The notes under the pieces: generated by a model
The model's database searches: none
What the model was told of the DNA's origin: nothing
The model's input: only the letters and a program-made list of their open reading frames with translations
Assembly: GCA_002794105.1 (NCBI GenBank)
Contig: PHFL01000065.1
Span: 1 to 64,000, forward strand
Direction: 5' to 3'
Length of the DNA stretch: 64,000 nucleotides
Source: Candidatus Thermochlorobacter aerophilus
Lineage (GTDB): Bacteria; Bacteroidota; Chlorobiia; Chlorobiales; Thermochlorobacteraceae
Part shown: one piece after another, positions 27,737-36,898 of the stretch
Position numbering within the stretch: position 1 is the stretch's first letter
Layout of the letters: the number at the start of each line of letters is the position of its first letter
Made by a program: the position numbers and the translations under genes

Positions 27737-29572
27737 ATGGAATTTGCACTTCGTGGCTGGTGGCAATGGGGCGTTTGGCTTGCCGTCGCCTTGATTTTGG
27801 TCTACCTTGTTCGCTTAGAACTTCGCCGTCCTAATCGGCGCCAATTGCTCCTACGCTTGCTTGCCGTTGGTATGGCGACGCTTTCATTAGCCATGCTATG
27901 TTTAGAACCCATGCATCGCCAACCTATACATGCCAGCGACGCTTTTCTGCTCACTTCTGGTTTTGGCGCCAAGCAAGTTCAGCGTGCTGCCGATTCGATT
28001 CATCCTGCACGTGTTTTTGCTCTGCCGCGCGCCGTAGGAGCAGACACGCTTGCCAATTTGGAACTTTTGCCGAATGTTGCCATGCTTTTGCGCCGCTACC
28101 CGCACATTCGTCATGTTCACATTTTTGGTGATGGTTTACGCCCCGATGAACTTGAAAGCATTGCTTCTTTGCAAGTGAGCTTGCATCTTGCACCATTGCC
28201 TGATGGTCCGATTGCTGCGACCTACCCGCACCGCATTGTGCTTGGCGAGCCTTTTCACGTTCAAGGCACATGGCATACTACGCGCCGCGATTCGCTTTGG
28301 CTATATCTTGCCCTGCATGGCGAGCGCTGTGATTCGCTTTTGCTGGTTGGCGAAGGGCAGCTACTTTTCGCACTCAACGCCTTGCCGAAGCAAGCAGGCA
28401 CATGGCTCTACACACTTTGCGCTCTGCGTGCCGCGCGCGATACAGCATTTGTGGGCACAGTTCCCATCCATGTCGTGCCGCCGCAACCCATCCGTGTTTT
28501 AATTCTGGAAAGCGCCCCCAGCTTCGAGACCAGAGCCCTGAAACAGTGGGCTTCCGTCACTGGCAACGCCTTGGCAATTCGCAGCATGGTCAGCCGCGAA
28601 AAATTCTTCACCGAGTTCTTGAACATGGCACCATTTGCGCTTGAGAGGCTGACTGCCAGCATTCTTGAAAAGGTTGATGTGGTCATCACCGATGTTGAGA
28701 CCGTGCTACGTCTATCGGCACCTGAGCAAGCCGCCTTGCGTCAAGCTGTGGAAGCTGGGTTAGGACTTTTGATGGCGCTCTCTGACGCACCGGCAAAGAG
28801 GTTACGAGAGCATGATTTTTTCTTGGGGTTTTTTACGGCAGTGCCAGAGTCAAATGAGGGGCGCTTTGTCAGACCGCAAGGATTTTCTTTGCGGCAGTCA
28901 TCGGGCACAGCGTTGCCTATTGCGCCACTTCGGCTGCGCCATCGCTTTGGTGCAGAAGTTTTGGTGCAGGATGAAGCGGGACGAGCGCTGGTTCTTGCGG
29001 CGGCAAGGGGCTTGGGCAAAGTCGCCGTGAGCATTGTGCAGGAGACCTTTCGCTGGGCTTTGGAAGGACGGCGTGAGCTTTATGCCGACTACTGGAGTCA
29101 TATCCTAAAGCGCCTTGCTCGTCCGAATTTGGAAACGGACCTTTGGGCGCATAGCATGCTGCCTACGGTGGATTTGCCTTGTCAGCTTACCCTGCGCACA
29201 CTTTCCGCTGCACCTTTTGCAATAGTCAAGTTGCCCAGCGGTGCGTATGATACGCTTTTCTTCCGACAACATCCTATTGAGCCCACGCAATGGGAAAGCA
29301 TGTTTTGGTCTCGCGAACCGGGCTGGCATCAGGTCTGGCGCATGGGCACAGCAGATAGTGCATCGGCGGCATTCTATGTGCATGCAAGTCATGAGTGGGC
29401 ACCGCTTCGGCGTGCGCTCATGCAGCAAGCGACGCAGGCATTTGCTCATTTGCATCCCCGTGATAGTGTGCGTGCCAGCGTGGTGCAAACTTACGAGCCA
29501 GTCTCGCCGTGGTGGTTCTTTATGCTGTTTGTGGTCGCCGCCGCGTATCTGTGGGCAGAGCGGAAATTCTAA
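27737..29572 (+). CDS. Membrane protein of the BatA operon, large extracytoplasmic domain
   Basis: 611 residues. Two N-terminal helices (~8-28 and ~38-57), a large soluble part, and a C-terminal helix (PWWFFMLFVVAAAYLWAERKF). In the middle, VRVLILESAPSFETRALKQWAS followed by VDVVITDVETVLRLSAPEQAALRQAVEAGLGLLMAL resembles the class I glutamine-amidotransferase-like/BatA-associated fold, without its catalytic Cys. It starts 6 bp after the previous gene and ends 13 bp before the convergent asd. With the two upstream genes it probably forms one complex; the job is not known. Confidence 0.55.
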   Translation: MEFALRGWWQWGVWLAVALILVYLVRLELRRPNRRQLLLRLLAVGMATLSLAMLCLEPMHRQPIHASDAFLLTSGFGAKQVQRAADSIHPARVFALPRAVGADTLANLELLPNVAMLLRRYPHIRHVHIFGDGLRPDELESIASLQVSLHLAPLPDGPIAATYPHRIVLGEPFHVQGTWHTTRRDSLWLYLALHGERCDSLLLVGEGQLLFALNALPKQAGTWLYTLCALRAARDTAFVGTVPIHVVPPQPIRVLILESAPSFETRALKQWASVTGNALAIRSMVSREKFFTEFLNMAPFALERLTASILEKVDVVITDVETVLRLSAPEQAALRQAVEAGLGLLMALSDAPAKRLREHDFFLGFFTAVPESNEGRFVRPQGFSLRQSSGTALPIAPLRLRHRFGAEVLVQDEAGRALVLAAARGLGKVAVSIVQETFRWALEGRRELYADYWSHILKRLARPNLETDLWAHSMLPTVDLPCQLTLRTLSAAPFAIVKLPSGAYDTLFFRQHPIEPTQWESMFWSREPGWHQVWRMGTADSASAAFYVHASHEWAPLRRALMQQATQAFAHLHPRDSVRASVVQTYEPVSPWWFFMLFVVAAAYLWAERKF

Positions 29573-29585
29573 CGCTGTAGCGTGC

Positions 29586-30638
29586 CTATCTGCCTTCGGA
29601 TACGCTCAATTTTGCAACTGCCTTTGGTTGAAGCCGACCGATAAGCTGTTCAGCAATTTGCACGGCATTGGTGGCGGCGCCTTTGCGTAGGTTATCGGCA
29701 ACAATCCACAGGTTGAGACTTTTTGGCTGCGATAAATCGCGCCGCACTCGCCCGACGAAGACCTCATCTCGCCCGTAACAATCTATCGGCATCGGATAGA
29801 GACGCTCGGCTGGATTATCCTTGAGCACCACACCCTTTGTGGAACTGAGAATCGCTCGCACTTCATCGAGCTCAAAATCATTTTCAAACTCGATATTGAC
29901 GGCTTCGCTGTGTCCCCCATAAACTGGCACTCGCACGGCTGTAGGAGATACCTGAATGGTGTCATCTCCCATAATTTTTTTCGTCTCGTTTATCATCTTC
30001 ATCTCTTCCTTGGTGTAGCCATGCTCGACAAATTCATCGATTTGCGGCACCACATTGAAGGCAATGGGATGAAAATGCGTGTAGCGTTCGGGCTTTACGC
30101 CTGCCAGTTCGGATTGCAGGGCTTCTAAGCCGGTTTTGCCTTTGCCTGTTACCGATTGGTAGGTTGAAACCACCACGCGTCGCACTCGGTAGCGGTCATG
30201 TAACGGCTTGAGCACCATGACCAGCTGAATGGTCGAGCAGTTTGGATTGGCAATAATCGGTGCGGGGCGTCCTGTTGCGTCAAAAATTTTTTCGGCATTC
30301 ACTTCGGGCACAACTAACGGCACATCTGGCACCATTCGAAATGCCGAAGAATTATCAATCACGATGGCGCCTTGTGCGGCTGCAATTGGTGCCCACTCTC
30401 GGCTGACTGCCGCACCGGCTGAAAAAAGTGCAATATCCACATCAGCAAATGCCTCCGCCGACGGCACACGCACCAAGTGCGACCGACCTTGAAATTCCAT
30501 CACCTGCCCAGCTGAACGCTCGCTTGCCAAAAGCACCAGCTCACGGACGGGAAATTGGCGTTCCTGCAGGCACGCCAGCATCGTGCGACCAACCAAGCCT
30601 GTGGCACCCAGTATGGCAACTTTGTAAGAGAGTGGCAT
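29586..30638 (-). CDS. asd: Aspartate-semialdehyde dehydrogenase
   Basis: 350 residues. It converts aspartyl phosphate to aspartate semialdehyde with NADPH, on the way to Lys, Met, Thr and diaminopimelate. Visible are the N-terminal dinucleotide motif AILGATGLVGRTML, the SAG segment FSAGAAVSREWAP, the catalytic Cys in ANPNCSTIQLVMVLKPL, VVSTYQSVTGKGK, and the substrate His in VPVYGGHSEAVNIE. Downstream of it, the BatA operon ends only 13 bp away in the opposite direction. Upstream is a 286-bp divergent region shared with the S9 peptidase. Confidence 0.96.
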   Translation of the reverse strand: MPLSYKVAILGATGLVGRTMLACLQERQFPVRELVLLASERSAGQVMEFQGRSHLVRVPSAEAFADVDIALFSAGAAVSREWAPIAAAQGAIVIDNSSAFRMVPDVPLVVPEVNAEKIFDATGRPAPIIANPNCSTIQLVMVLKPLHDRYRVRRVVVSTYQSVTGKGKTGLEALQSELAGVKPERYTHFHPIAFNVVPQIDEFVEHGYTKEEMKMINETKKIMGDDTIQVSPTAVRVPVYGGHSEAVNIEFENDFELDEVRAILSSTKGVVLKDNPAERLYPMPIDCYGRDEVFVGRVRRDLSQPKSLNLWIVADNLRKGAATNAVQIAEQLIGRLQPKAVAKLSVSEGR

Positions 30639-30689
30639 GGCAAATACGGTAGATTACTGAAGTTGTGATTGGATGATGCGTCAAGTGTA

Positions 30690-30734
30690 GCAATGCTGTT
30701 TGCTCAATCCCTTGCTATAGCATTGCGGTTTTTT
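30690..30734 (+). terminator. Hairpin plus T-run in the asd/S9-peptidase divergent region
   Basis: An 8-bp stem (30690-30697 with 30719-30726), a 21-base loop, then GG and six T. It has intrinsic terminator shape on the plus strand, but no plus-strand gene ends here. It could block antisense reading, act as an attenuator in the peptidase leader, or be chance. Confidence 0.3.
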
Positions 30735-30924
30735 GCAAATCTATGATTTTTTCAATTAATCTCTTAACCGATGTTCCCTGCCATGCAGATTTTTGCGCTT
30801 CAGGCAAAACCGAGCGAGAGTGCTCATGCCGTTTTGAGCCAAAATTTTCCGCTATTTTGATTTGGCAAAGTTTGAAAATTTATTAGCTTCCGAACCTGAG
30901 TTTTTATTCGTCAAAAAGTGAGCT

Positions 30925-33378
30925 ATGCACCATTACGCACACCTCTCTCGTTACCTTCTCATATTACTTTTTTGCCTTGTCATGAACGATTCTGCTTTCT
31001 CACAAGGGGGCACACGCTATCAATTGCCGCCCAAGGTCTTCATTGACCTCATTGATGCGCCGCCCACACCCACTGTGAGCCTCTCTCCGAGAAATGATGT
31101 AATGCTGATTATGGAGCGCCCAAGTCTGATACCCATTTCCGAGCTGGCTGCACCGGAGTATCGTCTTGCTGGCTTGCGTCTGAACCCGCTTACAAATGCT
31201 CGCAGTCGGGCGATGTATTTCACCAAATTTGTCATCAAAGTTCTCGAAAGCGGCAAAGAAATGGCAATTACCGGTCTGCCAAGTGATGCGCGTCTTGGCA
31301 TGCCGCACTGGTCACCTGATGGCAAACATTTTGCTTTCACGCTCACGCGTGCCCACGGTGTCGAACTCTGGATTGCTGAGGTCTCCACAGGCGCCGCAAA
31401 AAAGCTGCTTGATGCCCAACTCAATGACATCTACGGCACGACCTTCGTCTGGCTTCCCGATAGCAAATCGCTCATTGCCAAACTGGTTTCCGACAAGCGT
31501 GGTGCTATGCCTACGGCACCCACAGTGCCCTCTGGTCCGGTGGTTCAAGAAACTTCTGGGAAAACTGCCGCCGCTCCGACTTTCCAAGACTTGCTAAAAA
31601 ATGAGCATGACGAAGCCCTGTTCGAATACTTCCTTGCCTCAAAATTGGTGCGTGTCTCACTCTCGGGCAGCATCACCCCGCTAACCAAAGAAGGTTTGAT
31701 TACCAGCATTCAACCTTCGCCCAATGGCAAATACCTACTCGTAGAATCGCTTCATCGACCGTTTTCTTACCTTGTGCCTGCCTCGCGCTTTCCTCAGAAA
31801 ATCGAAGTGATTGACCTTACAGGCAAGCTCGTCAAAGAGATTGCGGATTTGCCGCTTGCAGAAGATATTCCACTCGGTCGCGATGCGGTGCGCAAAGGTG
31901 TCAATGCCTGCACTTGGCGCCCGGATGCGCCTGCTACGCTTTACTGGTCAGAAGCTCAAGACGAAGGCAATCCCAAAGTCAAAGCCGATGTGCGCGATAA
32001 GCTCTTTATGCTAAGCGAACCTTTTAGCGGCAAACCACAAGAGCTACTTGGGCTTGGCTACCGTTACCAAAACGTGCTGTGGAGCGACAGGGGCTTTGCG
32101 CTGGTTAATGAGACTTGGTGGTCAACACGCCGCATCCGCACTTGGAAAATTAACACCGCCTCGACACCCGCCTTGCCTGAACTGCTCTTCGACCGCTCTT
32201 TTGAAGACCGTTACACCGACCCAGGCACACCGGTCATGAAGACCCTGCCCAATGGCAGGAGTGTGCTGCATTTGGCTGATAATGGTCAATCGCTCTTGCT
32301 TATCGGTGATGGCGCTTCTCCCGAAGGCGATAAACCATTTATTGATAAATTTACCCTTTCTTCAAAGCGAAGTCAGCGCCTGTGGCAATCTGAAGCGCCC
32401 TACTACGAATACCCTGTTGAAGTGCTCGACGACAACGGCACAGTAATTCTTACCAGCCGCGAGTCGCAGACTGAACCGCCGAACTATTTCATTCGCAATC
32501 TTTCCAAAAACACTCTGACACCGCTGACGGCTTTTCCGCATCCTGCGCCCGCTTTAGCCAAAATTCAAAAGGAGCTTATCAAGTATAAGCGCGAAGATGG
32601 GGTCGAGCTTTCTGCGACGCTCTATCTTCCCGAAGGCTATACGCCTGATAAGGGTCCATTGCCAATGCTGATGTGGGCGTATCCGCGAGAGTTCAAGAGT
32701 GCACAGGCTGCCAGTCAAGTGGTCGGCTCGCCGTATCGATTCTCACGCATCAATTGGGGGTCGCCGCTCTTTTGGCTGACTCAAGGCTATGCAATTCTCG
32801 ATGGTCCAACGATGCCCATCGTTGGCGAAGGCGGCAAAGAACCTAATGATACATATGTGGAGCAGTTGGTTGCCAGTGCCAAAGCCGCTGTCGAAGAAGT
32901 AGTGCGCCGTGGCGTTGCTGATAGAAAACGCATCGCTATTGGCGGACACTCCTACGGTGCCTTCATGACTGCCAATCTTTTAGCACACTCTGACCTTTTC
33001 TGCGCTGGTATTGCACGCAGTGGCGCTTACAACCGCACCCTTACGCCTTTTGGATTTCAGAATGAAGAACGCACGCTGTGGCAAGCACCTGATACCTACA
33101 TCAAAATGTCGCCCTTCATGCATGCCGATAAAATCAATGAGCCGATTTTGCTCATTCACGGCGAAGCCGATAACAACCAAGGCACTTTCCCTCTCCAAAG
33201 CGAACGGCTCTTCAATGCGCTCAAAGGGCTTGGCAAAACCGCTCGCTTCGTACTCCTGCCCCTTGAGTCGCATGGCTACCAAGCACGTGAGTCAGTTCTG
33301 CACATGCTCTACGAAATGCATCAATGGCTGGAAAAGTATGTCAAACAGGCAAATACCAACACCTCGCTGGCAGATTGA
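30925..33378 (+). CDS. Secreted prolyl-oligopeptidase-family serine peptidase (S9, glutamyl-endopeptidase-like)
   Basis: 817 residues. A signal peptide (LLILLFCLVMNDSAFS) is followed by a beta-propeller (~60-560; WSPDGKHFAFTL, TWRPDAPATLYW) and a C-terminal alpha/beta-hydrolase. The nucleophile Ser is in GGHSYGAFMTAN; the acid is likely Asp in LIHGEADNNQGTFP, and the base His is in ESHGYQARESVLHMLYEM. The N-terminal 'PPKVFIDLIDAPPTP.VSLSP' and 'RMNPLTN.RSR' pattern are typical of the S9D glutamyl endopeptidase-like group. It probably digests peptides in the periplasm. It stands alone with its own divergent promoter region. Confidence 0.92.
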   Translation: MHHYAHLSRYLLILLFCLVMNDSAFSQGGTRYQLPPKVFIDLIDAPPTPTVSLSPRNDVMLIMERPSLIPISELAAPEYRLAGLRLNPLTNARSRAMYFTKFVIKVLESGKEMAITGLPSDARLGMPHWSPDGKHFAFTLTRAHGVELWIAEVSTGAAKKLLDAQLNDIYGTTFVWLPDSKSLIAKLVSDKRGAMPTAPTVPSGPVVQETSGKTAAAPTFQDLLKNEHDEALFEYFLASKLVRVSLSGSITPLTKEGLITSIQPSPNGKYLLVESLHRPFSYLVPASRFPQKIEVIDLTGKLVKEIADLPLAEDIPLGRDAVRKGVNACTWRPDAPATLYWSEAQDEGNPKVKADVRDKLFMLSEPFSGKPQELLGLGYRYQNVLWSDRGFALVNETWWSTRRIRTWKINTASTPALPELLFDRSFEDRYTDPGTPVMKTLPNGRSVLHLADNGQSLLLIGDGASPEGDKPFIDKFTLSSKRSQRLWQSEAPYYEYPVEVLDDNGTVILTSRESQTEPPNYFIRNLSKNTLTPLTAFPHPAPALAKIQKELIKYKREDGVELSATLYLPEGYTPDKGPLPMLMWAYPREFKSAQAASQVVGSPYRFSRINWGSPLFWLTQGYAILDGPTMPIVGEGGKEPNDTYVEQLVASAKAAVEEVVRRGVADRKRIAIGGHSYGAFMTANLLAHSDLFCAGIARSGAYNRTLTPFGFQNEERTLWQAPDTYIKMSPFMHADKINEPILLIHGEADNNQGTFPLQSERLFNALKGLGKTARFVLLPLESHGYQARESVLHMLYEMHQWLEKYVKQANTNTSLAD

Positions 33379-33530
33379 GCGCAATAGGTTAGGTATGAAT
33401 CCCTGCACGCCGTCTTCGCGCCTTGGTTGCACGGCTGCAGAGTACCACCAGCTGACACCAGTGTTCTTAAGTCAAAATTGTATCTTCGCACAAGCGCTAT
33501 TTCCAATCAACATTTGTCTGTATTACGCTT

Positions 33531-33899
33531 ATGCCAAATACTTCACTGAGTCCCCGTTGGGCACGATTGCAAAAAGTCGAGGAAATCGAGACTGACCAAT
33601 ACTTTATCGATGTCTATGTCTGTCCTATTACCACTGAAGAGTTGCGTGAAAAATATCTCAATGAGCCGCCCGTTCTCTACGCTTTTGCGGTGTTCGATAA
33701 ACAAAATACCTATCTGCTTAGCTATGCACTTGAGATGCGTGAAGCCATACGCATTTTGCCCGATGAAACAGAGGAAACCTACATTGGCTATTTCCTTGAA
33801 GCCTTTTGTGAGCATCAGCATTTTACTTGCAAAAACTTCAAGGAAATTGAACCTGATTTAGAAACCTGTGCGTACAACTGTTATTTCCCTTATTGTTGA
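33531..33899 (+). CDS. Hypothetical protein with Cys-rich C-terminus
   Basis: 122 residues, soluble and acidic; no family recognised. The first 110 residues look like a compact alpha/beta protein (YFIDVYVCPITTEELREKYL, PPVLYAFAVFDKQNTYLLSYALEMREAIRILP). The last 25 hold cysteines in CEHQHFTCKNF and CAYNCYFPYC, a possible metal or disulfide site. It lies between the S9 peptidase and the convergent response regulator. No clear ribosome binding site. Confidence 0.6.
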   Translation: MPNTSLSPRWARLQKVEEIETDQYFIDVYVCPITTEELREKYLNEPPVLYAFAVFDKQNTYLLSYALEMREAIRILPDETEETYIGYFLEAFCEHQHFTCKNFKEIEPDLETCAYNCYFPYC

Positions 33900-33975
33900 G
33901 TATAATGCAGTAGAGAAAATGTTAGAATACGACCGCGAGATGGCGCAAAGTCAGAGCAAGGTCAATGACAACCTC

Positions 33976-34341
33976 TCATGAGCGCGCTGCACATATTTCT
34001 TTTAAGACGCTAGAGAGCTGTTCGAGGTCAAATGGCTTCGGCAGCACCTTGGAACTGGAGAGATACCGAATTTCTCGCTCTTCATCATCAGAGAGTGTTC
34101 GCCCTGTCATCACCAGCACGGGGATGGTGTTATTCTTTGCACATAGCCATCTTAAAAATTCCAAGCCGTTGCAGAGTGGCATCTCATAGTCTGTTATGAT
34201 GAGCTTCACTTTATCTGCAAACTGTTCATACAGTTGGATAGCCTCCTTGCCATTTTGTGCGGTTACAACATCACACACTTCCAAAAACCAGTCTCTGAGT
34301 AACTCCCGTAGCATAGGGTCATCTTCAACTATCAGCAGCAT
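33976..34341 (-). CDS. Single-domain response regulator (CheY-like)
   Basis: 121 residues from ATG 34341; the longer frame upstream runs into the divergent gene and is not believable. It is one receiver domain: acidic pair in LIVEDDPML, phospho-Asp in IITDYEMPLCNG, Thr in VLVMTGRT, and Lys in VLPKPFDLEQL. There is no output domain, so it works by protein contact or as a phosphate relay. It is divergent from an XRE-type regulator with 88 bp between the start codons. The kinase partner is not adjacent. Confidence 0.88.
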   Translation of the reverse strand: MLLIVEDDPMLRELLRDWFLEVCDVVTAQNGKEAIQLYEQFADKVKLIITDYEMPLCNGLEFLRWLCAKNNTIPVLVMTGRTLSDDEEREIRYLSSSKVLPKPFDLEQLSSVLKEICAARS

Positions 34342-34429
34342 GTTTGTTAAGAGTTTTTTGTTGCTTGAAAAGTAAAATTCTCTCTGCAGACAATTTAGGC
34401 TTTTTTCGCTAAAGAGAAAATTTTGTAAT

Positions 34430-34888
34430 ATGGAAGGCGACGAAACGAAAGAACGACTGACAACAACTACAACGAAGGAAAGGACCATCCAAGATGTGGG
34501 CACGCGCTTACGAGAGGTTCGTATGGCTCTTGGATACAGCCAGCAGTATTTTTCAGCACTACTCAATACCTCAGCAGGCTTTATCAGCGAAATCGAAGGC
34601 AATAAGAAATCTCCCGGTATTCAGCTTCTCTATTCGCTATGGCGAAAGTTTAATATCAACATTAATTGGCTACTGACCGGAAAGGGCAACATGTTTAATT
34701 CTCACTCTCGCATAGAGCACACACCACCTTCTCCAGAAGAGCGTTCTGACACAGAGCAAGAACTTTCTATTCACCAGCAGATTATTGCACTTCAGCAAGA
34801 GAACGAGAGGTTGCAGCAAAAGGTGCGAGAGCTGCAGTCGCAGGTTAATTTACTTTCCGACCTAATCATTAGAATTAAAAAGTCATAA
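34430..34888 (+). CDS. XRE-family helix-turn-helix regulator with C-terminal coiled coil
   Basis: 152 residues. After a Thr-rich start, residues ~25-85 form a Cro/C1-type HTH: VGTRLREVRMALGYSQQYFSALLNTSAGFISEIEGNKKSPGIQLLYSLWRKFNININWLLTGKG, which is the SinR/phage repressor layout. A leucine-rich coiled coil follows (~115-150, IIALQQENERLQQKVRELQSQ), likely for dimerisation. It is divergent from the single-domain response regulator; the short shared region may hold its own operator. Confidence 0.85.
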   Translation: MEGDETKERLTTTTTKERTIQDVGTRLREVRMALGYSQQYFSALLNTSAGFISEIEGNKKSPGIQLLYSLWRKFNININWLLTGKGNMFNSHSRIEHTPPSPEERSDTEQELSIHQQIIALQQENERLQQKVRELQSQVNLLSDLIIRIKKS

Positions 34889-34993
34889 AGACGGGGCAAA
34901 GACTTACCGCATGCGGTTGTTTTAGCACTTCTTCTTGGGCTCGTTCTACCATCATGCCACTTTGAGTTTGACAAAGGGCACTTTTCCTCCGCA

Positions 34994-35749
34994 CTACTTA
35001 CCTTTGATGCTCTCTAAAAGGTAGGCTGCTTCTTTTTTGCGCTCTTCGTCGCCATATTCTTGCACTTTGAGTGAGGCAATTTCTTTCAGCTGTTCGCGTG
35101 CTTGGTCGAGTTTATCGTCTTTTTGCAGGGCTCGGGCATAATCTAAGCGGAACATGATAAAGTCGCCGCGCAGCTCAACGGCTTTTGCAAGATACTTGAT
35201 GGCATCATCCAAGTTGCCCCACGCCAGCCCTAGCGGCATGCGCATCACTTCAGGAGTTTCCGAGAGCTTGAGATGCGTGCGTCCTAAAATGTAGTAGGCT
35301 GTTGCCAGCACTTGCGGTCCAGAGCTATTGAGTTGAATGGCTTTTTCGGCGTCAGCTTTCGTTTGCTTGACCAAGTCTTTTACACTCAGCACGCCTTTGA
35401 AGAGCGCTACTTTACCGTTCGCAGCGGCGCGGCGCACATATCCGACCGAAGCTTGCGGATTAAGCTGAATGGCTTTATCGGCAAATTCTTTAGCTTTAAC
35501 ATAAATCTGCTCTTGCTCACTTTTCGGTCGTGTGTCCCCATAGACCACATAGACACGCGAGGCGCGCCAGAGAACTTCAAAGTCGTTCGGAAATTTACTG
35601 AGCGCATCGTCGACTTTAGCCTTCGCCTCTGCAATTTTGATTTGTCCCATAAGTGCATCAATTTCATCGCATATCGCTTTGGACTCCTGAGCAAAGAGCG
35701 ACATGCTGTGCAATCCAACCAAGGCAAGTAGCAAAAGTAAGGTTTTCAT
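34994..35749 (-). CDS. Exported tetratricopeptide repeat protein
   Basis: 251 residues. A signal peptide (MKTLLLLLALVGLHSMSLFAQ) is followed by TPR-like helix pairs: AEAKAKVDDALSKFPNDFEVLWRASRVYV, AKEFADKAIQLNPQASVGYVRRAAANGKVA, and ISYLAKAVELRGDFIMFRLDYARAL-type repeats near the C-terminus. It should act in the periplasm as a protein-protein adaptor. The gene is single, convergent with the XRE gene and divergent from a barrel protein. Confidence 0.8.
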   Translation of the reverse strand: MKTLLLLLALVGLHSMSLFAQESKAICDEIDALMGQIKIAEAKAKVDDALSKFPNDFEVLWRASRVYVVYGDTRPKSEQEQIYVKAKEFADKAIQLNPQASVGYVRRAAANGKVALFKGVLSVKDLVKQTKADAEKAIQLNSSGPQVLATAYYILGRTHLKLSETPEVMRMPLGLAWGNLDDAIKYLAKAVELRGDFIMFRLDYARALQKDDKLDQAREQLKEIASLKVQEYGDEERKKEAAYLLESIKGK

Positions 35750-35913
35750 ATTCCGTGAAAATGGTTAGGTTACACAAGGCGCATATAAGTTTTGGCGAAG
35801 ATACAAAAAGCCTGATGTTTGCAAATTAAGGTCCCCTGCTGTTTTTGGATTGAGGCAAGCGCATGTAATTTCGTCAGCTTTTTGTCTTTATCAACAAAAC
35901 CATCCATACACCA

Positions 35914-36843
35914 ATGGCACATTTGCGACTTCTCATTTGCCTTTCTTTTGGCTTTTGCCTTTGCGCTAATGCATTTGCGCAGCGCGAACAGTTCGGCATT
36001 CGCTACGAGCAATACGGCGTTGTAAATTTGGACAAAGCTGAACCAGAACTATCGGGCAGTTCGTTTGGTGCCTTTGCGCTGACGGGCAATGCCTCGTTCA
36101 AGGTGTTTTTGGATAAGCGTGGGGCTTCGAGCCTCACACTTGGTGCGCAGTATCGCTATGTTCGGCTCGAGCCAGAGGTTCGTCTTCCTATTGTTACAGC
36201 TCCGCCGTCGTCATCTACGGTTAATGCGCCTCGTGAAGCACATCTGCTTTTTCTTGACCTTGTCTTGCAGCAACGGCTATCGGATATTTTTACGCTCCTT
36301 GTCGCCGTCCGTCCTGGTATTTTTTCTGATTTTCGCAACGTCGTTCTCGACCATACTCGTCTTGAAGGGGCGGCATTTTTGGATTGGCACGCTGGTGATG
36401 AACTCACGCTGGGCTTTGGTGCATCGCGCACCAGCAACTTCGGTCGAGTCTTGATTGTGCCCATTCTGCATGTCATTTACTTTGGCGGCGAAACATTTAT
36501 GATTGATGCTATTATTCCACGCAACCTTGATGTGATGTTTTATCCTTCCAAAGAGTGGGAGCTTGGACTAAGTTTTCTGCTTAACGGCAGTGAGTATCGC
36601 GTGGGGGATGCTACGCTCAATAGCCTGAACATGAACCAATTTGGCTTTGCAAACTTGACCGCTGGACCAATTGTTCGCTATCAGTTTTTGGAAAAGACCT
36701 ATCTCTCGCTCGAGGGCGGTTACACGCTACTGCGTCGCACAGAGCTTGCCGACAATCGGCTTTCAGGTGATGCACGGTTTCTGCAACAGTTCAATCCTGC
36801 CAATACATGGTTTTTGCGTGTCGGCATGCAACTGATGTATTAA
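35914..36843 (+). CDS. Outer-membrane beta-barrel candidate (DUF6268-like)
   Basis: 309 residues with a signal peptide (MAHLRLLICLSFGFCLCANAFAQ). The body is a regular run of amphipathic strands (SLTLGAQYRYVRLEPEV, FTLLVAVRPGIFSDF, LTLGFGASRTSNFGRVLIVPILHVIYFGG, LGLSFLLNGSEYRV) and it ends in FLRVGMQLMY, a barrel-like terminus. The family assignment is tentative. It is divergent from the TPR gene and followed by the 94-bp repeat array. Confidence 0.65.
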   Translation: MAHLRLLICLSFGFCLCANAFAQREQFGIRYEQYGVVNLDKAEPELSGSSFGAFALTGNASFKVFLDKRGASSLTLGAQYRYVRLEPEVRLPIVTAPPSSSTVNAPREAHLLFLDLVLQQRLSDIFTLLVAVRPGIFSDFRNVVLDHTRLEGAAFLDWHAGDELTLGFGASRTSNFGRVLIVPILHVIYFGGETFMIDAIIPRNLDVMFYPSKEWELGLSFLLNGSEYRVGDATLNSLNMNQFGFANLTAGPIVRYQFLEKTYLSLEGGYTLLRRTELADNRLSGDARFLQQFNPANTWFLRVGMQLMY

Positions 36844-36898
36844 GGTTGCCAGTGCTGGTTTTGCGGCACGGTTGCGCACTTGTGTTTTGTCATTCCCA

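Noticed and set aside
34342-34602. N-terminal extension of the response regulator
   Set aside because: It would read through the divergent XRE gene and has no receiver-like content; ATG 34341 starts the fold directly.
34906-34917. Palindrome ACCGCATGCGGT between the XRE and TPR genes
   Set aside because: As a hairpin it gives only a 4-bp stem, and there is one copy; may be chance.
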